Shown in pieces: positions 56,937 to 64,000 of a DNA stretch of 64,000 nt; the first letter of the stretch is position 1, and each line of letters begins with the position of its first letter. This DNA comes from Burkholderia sp. MS389 (GTDB lineage: Bacteria; Pseudomonadota; Gammaproteobacteria; Burkholderiales; Burkholderiaceae): positions 2,356,001-2,420,000 of the forward strand of contig NZ_CP045994.1 in assembly GCF_016899425.1 (NCBI RefSeq), read 5' to 3'. Both the position numbers and the translations under genes were made by a program. The notes under the pieces were generated by a model, which was not told the DNA's origin, made no database searches, and saw only the letters and a list, made by a program, of their open reading frames with translations.

Positions 56937-59423
56937 TCACCGGTCCATCCAGTACCGGCGCTGTTCGTCGCGATAGCGCGCACATGCGAACCCGCCGGCC
57001 GGCGCGACGTCGAACCGCACGGCGCCGTCGCGATCGGTGCGCGGCAGCGGAATCCCGCGCGCCTCGTAGCGGGCGAGGACCGTCCGGTGCGGATGCCCGA
57101 AGCGATTGCGATAGCCTACAGGAAAAGCCGCGACGCGCGGCCCGACCGAATCGAGGAAAGGCTCGATCGACGACGTACGGCTGCCGTGGTGCGGAACGAC
57201 CAGGATCTGCGCGGCCAGCGCGTCGCGCGCATCGGCCACCAGCCGGCGCTCGGCGGCGGCCTCGATGTCGCCCGTCAGCAGTGCCGACGTGCCGCCCGCA
57301 TCGATGCGCAGCACGCACGATTGTCCGTTCGACGAACCCGTGCCCACCCCGCCGGGTGGCCACAGCATCGTGAAGACGACACCGTCCCAGGTCCACCGCT
57401 GCCCCGCCGCGCATGGCAGCCGATCAGCCACGCCGGCCGCCTGCGCATCGCGCCACAGCCGGTGGCGCGGCGCAATACCGGCCAGCAGCTGGCGCACGTC
57501 GGCGGCCGCATAGACGGCCGGCGCGCCGCCCGCATGATCGGCATCCGCATGACTGAGCACGAGCGAGTCGATCGTCGCGATGCCGCGCGCGCGCAACGCC
57601 GGCGCGACGATCCGCGTACCGGCGTGGGACGACTCCGCGCCCGGCCCCGCATCGAACAGCAACGTCCGGCGCGCGGTTTCGACCAGCACCGCCGCGCCTT
57701 GCCCGACGTCGAGCACGGTCAGCCGAAAGCCGCCCGGCGGCGGCGCATCGGGCGCCGGCGCGACGAGCGGCAGCCACGTCAGCGGCGCCGCCCAGCGCAA
57801 CGGCCAGCCGCGCGGCATCAGCGCCCACGCGACACCCACGCAGGCGAGTGCCAGCACCGGCCAGTCGGGCATGCGCAGCCAGAACACGCCGGCCGGCCAG
57901 TCCGCCAGATGACCGAGCAGCGTCATCATCGGCGCGAGCGCCGCATGCGCAAGCCGAAAGGCCGCCGCATCGAGCGGCGACGGCAACGCGATGCCGGCCA
58001 GCACGACCGGCGTCACGACCGAGCTGACCCACGGAATCGCGAACGCATTGCCGAACGGACCCGACAGGGAGACCTGCGCGAACCAGGCGGCGGTGAGCGG
58101 CGCGAGACCGATCGTCACCGCGTACTGCACGCGCGTCGCCTCGGCGATGCGGCGCCGGCAGCGCGTCGCCCACCCGCGCAACCTCCTCCGCAAGCCGGCC
58201 GTGCGGCTTTCCGCGCCCGCTTCATCCACATCGTCGAGCTCGCGCACCGCGCGCCAGCCGGCGACGGCCAGCAGGATCACGGCGACCGCGCCGAACGACA
58301 GCCAGAATCCGGCCGACAGTACGGCCCACGGATCGGCGAGCAGCACGCCGCCGAGCGCCGCGCACAGCACCGCGGACGTCGGCACGCTGCGGCCGGCCAG
58401 ATACGCGACGCCGCCGCCCGCGATCATCCACCACGCGCGCTGTGCCGGCACGTTGAAGCCGGCGAGCGCGGCGTAGCCCGCGGCAGCAACCAGCGCGGCA
58501 AGCGCGGCCGCGTACGGCGCCGGCAACACGAGCGTCGCGGCCCGCGTGCGCCAGCGCACGCGGCGCCACACCATCGACACGAGCCAGCCGGCGATCGCGC
58601 CGACCAGCCCGACATGGAGACCGGAAATCGCGACCAGGTGGCTCGTGCCCGTGTTGCGCAGGACGCGCCAGTCGTCGTCGCCAATGCCCGACTGGTCGCC
58701 GATCGCCAGCGCCGCGACGATGCCGCGGTGCGCCGCATCGGCACCGAGCACCGCGCCGATGCGTGCGCGCAGTGTGTCGCGCACCCGGTCGATCGATGCG
58801 CGCCATCCCGATGCGCGCGCATCGAGCAATACTGCTCGACGCGGCGCACTGACATAGCCGATCGCACGAATGCCGGCGGCCAGCCACGCCGCCTCGCTGT
58901 CGCGCACGCCGGGATTGGCCTCGGTGTGCGGACGCTTGAGACGCACGACGAAACGCCAGCGCTGGGCCGCACGCAAATCGGGCAGCGTTTCGCGTGTCGC
59001 GGATGCGCCATACGCGCGCCACGACAGACGGATCAATGGCGGGAAACGGGTGAGCCCCGCATCGTTCGACTCGACCGCCAACAGCAGCCGCGCGCCTGTT
59101 TCGTCAACAACGGGCAACCCACGGATCACGCCCGTGACGACGATGTCGCGCCCTTCCCATTCGACAGGCAGGCTGTCGCGCAGCCGCCATTCGGCGCGCG
59201 CGGCCGCATAGCCGAACCCCGCGACGCAGGTCGCGACCGCGCACAGCATCCATCCACATACCAGGACCGCGCGCGTGCGCCGTCGACGCACGCACCATGC
59301 GCCCAGCGCCGCGCAGCCCGCGAGCACGGCTGCTCCGATCGTCCATGCGATCGCCCCGGGCAACGCCGCCTGCCGCTGCAGCACGACGACGCCGAGTGCG
59401 AACGCGATCCACCCCACGCGCAT
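56937..59423 (-). CDS. comEC: DNA internalisation competence protein ComEC/Rec2
   Basis: The 828-residue membrane protein has an N-terminal DUF4131 region, a central Competence domain with GIVAALAIGDQSG and NTGTSHLVAISGLHVGLVGA, many hydrophobic helices, and a C-terminal metallo-beta-lactamase domain with LSHADADHAGGAP and VVPHHGSRTSS. It forms the inner membrane channel for single-stranded DNA during natural transformation. Length is in the normal range, with no break. No other competence genes are in this window. Confidence 0.95.
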   Translation of the reverse strand: MRVGWIAFALGVVVLQRQAALPGAIAWTIGAAVLAGCAALGAWCVRRRRTRAVLVCGWMLCAVATCVAGFGYAAARAEWRLRDSLPVEWEGRDIVVTGVIRGLPVVDETGARLLLAVESNDAGLTRFPPLIRLSWRAYGASATRETLPDLRAAQRWRFVVRLKRPHTEANPGVRDSEAAWLAAGIRAIGYVSAPRRAVLLDARASGWRASIDRVRDTLRARIGAVLGADAAHRGIVAALAIGDQSGIGDDDWRVLRNTGTSHLVAISGLHVGLVGAIAGWLVSMVWRRVRWRTRAATLVLPAPYAAALAALVAAAGYAALAGFNVPAQRAWWMIAGGGVAYLAGRSVPTSAVLCAALGGVLLADPWAVLSAGFWLSFGAVAVILLAVAGWRAVRELDDVDEAGAESRTAGLRRRLRGWATRCRRRIAEATRVQYAVTIGLAPLTAAWFAQVSLSGPFGNAFAIPWVSSVVTPVVLAGIALPSPLDAAAFRLAHAALAPMMTLLGHLADWPAGVFWLRMPDWPVLALACVGVAWALMPRGWPLRWAAPLTWLPLVAPAPDAPPPGGFRLTVLDVGQGAAVLVETARRTLLFDAGPGAESSHAGTRIVAPALRARGIATIDSLVLSHADADHAGGAPAVYAAADVRQLLAGIAPRHRLWRDAQAAGVADRLPCAAGQRWTWDGVVFTMLWPPGGVGTGSSNGQSCVLRIDAGGTSALLTGDIEAAAERRLVADARDALAAQILVVPHHGSRTSSIEPFLDSVGPRVAAFPVGYRNRFGHPHRTVLARYEARGIPLPRTDRDGAVRFDVAPAGGFACARYRDEQRRYWMDR

Positions 59424-59478
59424 TCCGCCTCCTCGTCGACCCGGCGCCCCCTGCCAATGCGGCGCCTTCCGGCAACGA

Positions 59479-60267
59479 TTATGCGGACGAAAGGGCGAGT
59501 CGCGGCAGCGCGGCGAGCGCGTTAGCCGAAGTGCATACGGCCAGTTCGCCAGTATCCAGCCCGCGCAATTCGGCGAGCACGCCGCCGATGCGCGGCACCT
59601 GGTCGGGCGTGTTGCGGGATTTGTATGCCCATTCGGGCGCGATGTCGGGCGCGTCGGTTTCGACGACGAGCGCGTCGAGCGGCAACTCGGTGGCGAGCCG
59701 GCGGATCTGTCGCGCGCGCGTGAAGGTCACGTTGCCGCCGAAGCCGAGATGCAGCCCCTGCGCCAGATACGCTTCGGCCTGCTGAAAACTGCCGTTGAAC
59801 GCATGCGCGATGCCGCGCCGCACGCCGAAACGGCGCAGCCCGGCCAGCACGCGGTCCTGCGACTTGCGCACGTGGCACAGCACCGGCAGGTCGAATTCCC
59901 GCGCCAACTGGAGCTGACCCTGGTAGAAGAACTGCTGCCGGTCTTCGTCGAGCCCCGGCACGAAATAGTCGAGCCCGATCTCGCCGATCGCGACGAAACG
60001 CGGATCGTCGAGGCTCGCCTCGATCTCCATGCGCAGCCTGTCGAGATCGGCGTCGCGCGCCTGCGGCGTATACATCGGATGGATGCCGAGCGCATAGGCC
60101 GCGCCCGGCGTGCGCTGCGCGAGTTCGCGCACCGTCGTGAAGTTGTCGCGCCCGATGCTCGGGATCACGATGCGCGACACGCCGGCCGCGCGCGCAACCT
60201 GCGCGACCGCGTCGCGGTCGGCGTCGAACTCGGCGGCATCGAGATGGCAGTGCGTGTCGATCCACAT
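59479..60267 (-). CDS. tatD: TatD-family DNase
   Basis: The 262-residue TIM-barrel protein has WIDTHCHLDA, IGEIGLDYF, PVLCHVRKSQ and VVETDAPDIAP, the metal-site residues of the TatD family. It is a magnesium-dependent 3'-5' nuclease. comEC lies 55 bases downstream and lolD upstream on the same strand, the usual lolC-lolD-tatD-comEC order. It might aid DNA quality control; that is inference. Confidence 0.95.
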   Translation of the reverse strand: MWIDTHCHLDAAEFDADRDAVAQVARAAGVSRIVIPSIGRDNFTTVRELAQRTPGAAYALGIHPMYTPQARDADLDRLRMEIEASLDDPRFVAIGEIGLDYFVPGLDEDRQQFFYQGQLQLAREFDLPVLCHVRKSQDRVLAGLRRFGVRRGIAHAFNGSFQQAEAYLAQGLHLGFGGNVTFTRARQIRRLATELPLDALVVETDAPDIAPEWAYKSRNTPDQVPRIGGVLAELRGLDTGELAVCTSANALAALPRLALSSA

Positions 60268-60333
60268 GTCAGCGGTCCTGCGCCGTTGCGCCGTGCCGCG
60301 ACGAACCGGCGGCCGGCCAACGGCGTGGCTTTT

Positions 60334-61087
<754 letters not shown>

Positions 61088-61095
<8 letters not shown>

Positions 61096-62341
61096 AGCGG
61101 AGCGCCTCCGCCGGCTTCACCTTCGCGCCGCGCCAGCTTGGATAGAGCGTCGCGACGGCCGACAGCGCGAATGCGATCAGCCCGATCCGGATCACGTCGC
61201 TCGCGACCAGTTCGGACGGCAGCTCGCTGATGAAGTACACCGACGGCGGCAGGAACTGCACGCCGAACAGGTGCTCGATCATCGGGATCAGCCACGGGAT
61301 GCTCCACGCGATCAGGCAGCCGAGCGCGACGCCGGACGCGGTGCCGACGAAACCGATCGTCACGCCCTGCACGACGAAGATCTTCATGATCGACCCCGGC
61401 TGCGCGCCGAGCGTGCGCAGGATCGCGATGTCGGCCTGCTTGTTGGTCACCGTCATCACGAGCGACGACACGAGGTTGAACGCGGCCACCGCGATGATCA
61501 GCGTGAGGATGATGAACATCATCCGCTTCTCGATCTGCACGGCCGAGAACCACGTCTTGTTCTGCTGGGTCCAGTCGCGGATGTACAAGCTGCCCGACAG
61601 CGTATGCGACAGCTCGACCGCGACCTGCGGCGCCTTCTGCATGTCGGTGAGCCGCAGCCGCACGCCGGTCGGCGCGTTCATCCGGAACAGCGCCTCGGCG
61701 TCGCGGATGTTGATCATCGCGAGCGTGCTGTCGTATTCGTAGTGGCCCGATTCGAACACGCCGACCACGGTGAACTGCTTCAGGCGCGGCATCATGCCGG
61801 CCGGCGTGATCGAGCCTTCGGGCGCGACGAGCGTGACCTTGTCGCCGACCGTCACGCCGAGATTGCCGGCGAGCGCGTCGCCGAGCACGATGCCGAACTG
61901 GCCCGGCACGAGCGCGCCGAGCTGCCCGGCCTTCATGTCCTTGCCGATGTCGGACACCTGCGGCTCGAGCGACGGCTCGACGCCGCGCAGCATCACGCCG
62001 CTCACCGCGTCCTGGCGCGTGAGCAGCGCCTGCGCGTCGACGTACGGCGCGGCGCCGATCACTGACGGATTGCGGCGCGCTTCCTGCGCGGTCAGTTGCC
62101 AGTCGGGCATCGATCCCGTCGGCGAGAACACCTCGACGTGCGCGAGCACCGACAGCATGCGGTCGCGTACTTCCTTCTGGAAGCCGTTCATCACCGACAG
62201 CACGACGATCAGCGCCGCGACGCCGAGCGCGATCCCGAGCATCGATACGAGCGCGATGAAGGAAATGAAGCCGTTGCCGGTCGTGCGTTTGCCGGCGCGC
62301 GTGTAGCGCCAGCCGATCTGCCATTCGTACGGAAGTTTCAA
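61088..62341 (-). CDS. lolC: Lipoprotein-releasing ABC transporter permease (LolC/LolE type)
   Basis: The 417-residue protein has one N-terminal membrane segment ([20 protein letters not shown]), a large periplasmic loop, and three C-terminal helices in an FtsX fold. Motifs include [16 protein letters not shown] and [18 protein letters not shown]. Only one permease gene accompanies lolD, so a homodimer or LolF-like arrangement may be used; that is inference. It is divergent from the gene at 62504. Confidence 0.94.
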
Positions 62342-62503
62342 GCGAATCCTTTCTGCTGGTTACGGCGGGAGGCACGCCGCGGCCGGACCGCCGCCGGGTG
62401 GCGGCCGGCAGCCCGGGCACGGTCGAAAAAACGGCCGCCGGACGCGAACGGGCCGTCAGCCGGCCCGATCACGCGCGCAGTTTGCCATACAATGCGCACC
62501 ATC

Positions 62504-63568
62504 ATGCACGACCGACGCCTCCATTTTCTCGTTCCGTTCGCGCTGCCGTCGGCGGCCGACGCGGCCTCGTCCCTGCACACGCTGGACAGCCCCGCGCTCC
62601 AAAAGTTGCTCGCCCGCGCGACTCTCGTCGAGCGTGTGGCCGGCGAGGACTTCCAGCGCACGCTGCCGCACGAGCGCTGGCTGGCAAGCCGCTTCGGCGC
62701 CACGCAGGGCAACGCCGCCGACGAGGCGCCGCTCGCGCCCTACATGCTGCTGGCCGACGGCGGCGATCCCGGCACCCAGGCATGGGCGTGCGTCGAGCCC
62801 GTGCACGTCGAAATCGCGCACGATCACCTGGTACTCGTCGATCCGGCTTCGCTGGCGCTCGACGACGGCGACGCGGCCGCGCTGCTCGCGGTCGCGCGGC
62901 CGCTGATCGAGGAGCTCGGCGTGCGGCTCGAAGCGCCGAACCCGGCGCGCTGGTACCTGTCGAGCGACCAGCTCGCGCGCCTTGCCGGCGCCGCGCCGCT
63001 GCGCGCCAGCGGCCGCAACATCGAGATCTGGCTGCCGCACGAGGCGCATACGGGCGAGCGCTCGCGGATGTGGATGAAACTGCAGAACGAAGTGCAGATG
63101 GCGTGGTTCCAGCACCCGGTGAACGAAGCCCGCGAGGCGCGTGGGCTGCCCGCCGTCAATTCGGTCTGGTTCCATGCGCAGGGCACGCTGAAGCCGGTCG
63201 GCAAGCCGTTCGCGCGCGTGCTGTCCGCGTCGCCGGCCGCGCTCGGCCTCGCACGCGCCGCGCACGCCGAAGCCGACGGCCTGCCCGCGACGTTCGGCGC
63301 GCTGCCCGCCGCCGATGGCGCGACGCTCGTCGAGCTGCCGACGCTGACCACGCCGTTCATCGAGCAGGACTGGGCGCGCTGGCACGACGGCCTCGCCGCG
63401 CTGGAGCGCGACTGGTTCGCGCCCGCGCTCGCCGCGCTGCGGAACGGCGAGCTGGCGAGCGTCGACGTCACGCTGTGCGGCGACACGGGCTCCGTGACGC
63501 TGCACGCGACGCGCGGCGACCTGCGCAAGTTCTGGCGCCGCCGCGCGCTTGCCTCCCTGTTCGAATAA
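62504..63568 (+). CDS. Conserved protein of unknown function, COG4255/RpfE-like
   Basis: The 354-residue protein has no signal or membrane segment. Regions AWACVEPVHVEIAHDHLVL, PARWYLSSDQ, SRMWMKLQNEVQMAWFQHP and AVNSVWFHAQGTL are typical of a family conserved next to recJ in beta-proteobacteria and sometimes named RpfE-like. No catalytic pattern is obvious, though several His and Trp residues are well placed for one. Start: ATG at 62504; an earlier ATG at 62492 is also in frame. Neither has a strong ribosome site, and CATACAAT just upstream could be a -10 box with a very short leader. Confidence 0.88.
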   Translation: MHDRRLHFLVPFALPSAADAASSLHTLDSPALQKLLARATLVERVAGEDFQRTLPHERWLASRFGATQGNAADEAPLAPYMLLADGGDPGTQAWACVEPVHVEIAHDHLVLVDPASLALDDGDAAALLAVARPLIEELGVRLEAPNPARWYLSSDQLARLAGAAPLRASGRNIEIWLPHEAHTGERSRMWMKLQNEVQMAWFQHPVNEAREARGLPAVNSVWFHAQGTLKPVGKPFARVLSASPAALGLARAAHAEADGLPATFGALPAADGATLVELPTLTTPFIEQDWARWHDGLAALERDWFAPALAALRNGELASVDVTLCGDTGSVTLHATRGDLRKFWRRRALASLFE

Positions 63569-63581
63569 CAAGCCAACCCGA

Positions 63582-64000
63582 ATGACCCGGATCGTTACCC
63601 GCCCCGTCGCGCCCGCCGACGCCGAAGCGCTCGCGCGCCACGGACTGCACCCCGTCCTCGCGCGCCTGTACGCGTCGCGCGGCGTGCAGTCGCCCGTCGA
63701 CATCGAGACCGCGCTCGCGCGCCTCGTTCCGCCCACCGAGCTGAAAGGCTGCGCCGATGCGGCGGTGCTGCTCGCCGACGCGATCGCCGACCAGCGGCGC
63801 CTGCTCGTCGTCGCCGACTACGACTGCGACGGCGCGACCGCCTGCGCGGTCGCGGTGCGCGGCCTGCGGATGTTCGGCGCGCAGATCGACTACCTGGTGC
63901 CGAACCGCTTCGAATACGGCTACGGCCTCACGCCCGAGATCGTCGAGCTCGCGGCTGCGCGCAAGCCCGACCTGCTGATCACCGTCGACAACGGGATCGC
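63582..64000 (+). CDS. recJ: Single-stranded-DNA exonuclease RecJ, 5' part
   Basis: From ATG at 63582 the frame stays open to the window end, giving about 140 residues: MTRIVTRPVAPADAEALARH at the start, VVADYDCDGATACAVAVRG (DHH motif I) and LITVDNGIA (motif with catalytic Asp). It is the N-terminal third of RecJ, a 5'-3' exonuclease of DNA repair. It starts 13 bases after the previous stop, so the two are likely an operon. The remainder lies beyond the window. Confidence 0.93.
   Translation, partial: MTRIVTRPVAPADAEALARHGLHPVLARLYASRGVQSPVDIETALARLVPPTELKGCADAAVLLADAIADQRRLLVVADYDCDGATACAVAVRGLRMFGAQIDYLVPNRFEYGYGLTPEIVELAAARKPDLLITVDNGI

Noticed and set aside
56799..59525. 908-codon plus-strand frame opposite comEC
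   Set aside because: Arg/Gln/His-rich composition and exact antisense position to comEC; no supporting ribosome site.

Overview
The window is GC-rich bacterial DNA, densely coded, with many ATGA or GTGA stop/start overlaps. The gene content and order (tilS-accA, pyrG-kdsA-eno-ftsB, dapA-bamC, lolC-lolD-tatD-comEC) indicate a Burkholderia chromosome, most likely the primary chromosome of a Burkholderia cepacia complex-like species. The species cannot be fixed from the sequence alone.

Positions 1-17.8 kb hold an accessory region: an aryl-polyene (APE)-type type II polyketide cluster. Eighteen minus-strand genes run from 17797 down to 923, almost all with overlapping stops and starts, so they form one long operon. 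In order they encode a short ketosynthase-like chain-length factor, a lysophosphatidate-type acyltransferase, two acyl carrier proteins, a membrane protein, a fused adenylating ligase-dehydratase, a fused glycosyltransferase-acyltransferase, an MIO aromatic amino acid ammonia-lyase, a thioesterase, a LolA-like carrier, an MMPL exporter, a ketosynthase, a dehydratase, a ketoreductase, two more ketosynthases, and two paralogous small envelope proteins. A convergent SAM methyltransferase (155-874) and the first codons of a divergent FAD-type oxidoreductase (46 down to 1) complete it. The genes match ApeC, D, E, F, G, H+I, J, K, L, M, O, P, Q and R in order. No ApeN-type lipoprotein was seen, and the ammonia-lyase, a third ketosynthase and the envelope-protein pair are additions.

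At 18.2-18.95 kb a decayed IS30-family transposase remnant and a tRNA-Ser(GCU) gene with a strong terminator separate this accessory region from the core genome. The cluster may therefore lie in an island next to the tRNA 3' end.

From 19 kb to the right end the content is core genome: lysC, tilS, accA, a HhH-GPD DNA glycosylase, cysS, a TPR protein, two cyclophilins, lpxH, cysE, trmJ, suhB, a FAD dehydrogenase, mutS, a secreted phosphoesterase-like protein, slyD, a ribosomal-oxygenase cupin, a striking Ala/Ser-rich lipoprotein, an MBL hydrolase, bamC, dapA, a methyltransferase, trpS, a site-2 protease, a YrdC-family protein, a PHP phosphoesterase, an alpha/beta hydrolase, a DUF455 ferritin-like protein, a gamma-carbonic-anhydrase-like protein, hslO, a small lipoprotein, ftsB, eno, kdsA, pyrG, a second hydrolase, comEC, tatD, lolD, lolC, an uncharacterised protein and the start of recJ. 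No CRISPR array, intact insertion sequence or rRNA was seen.
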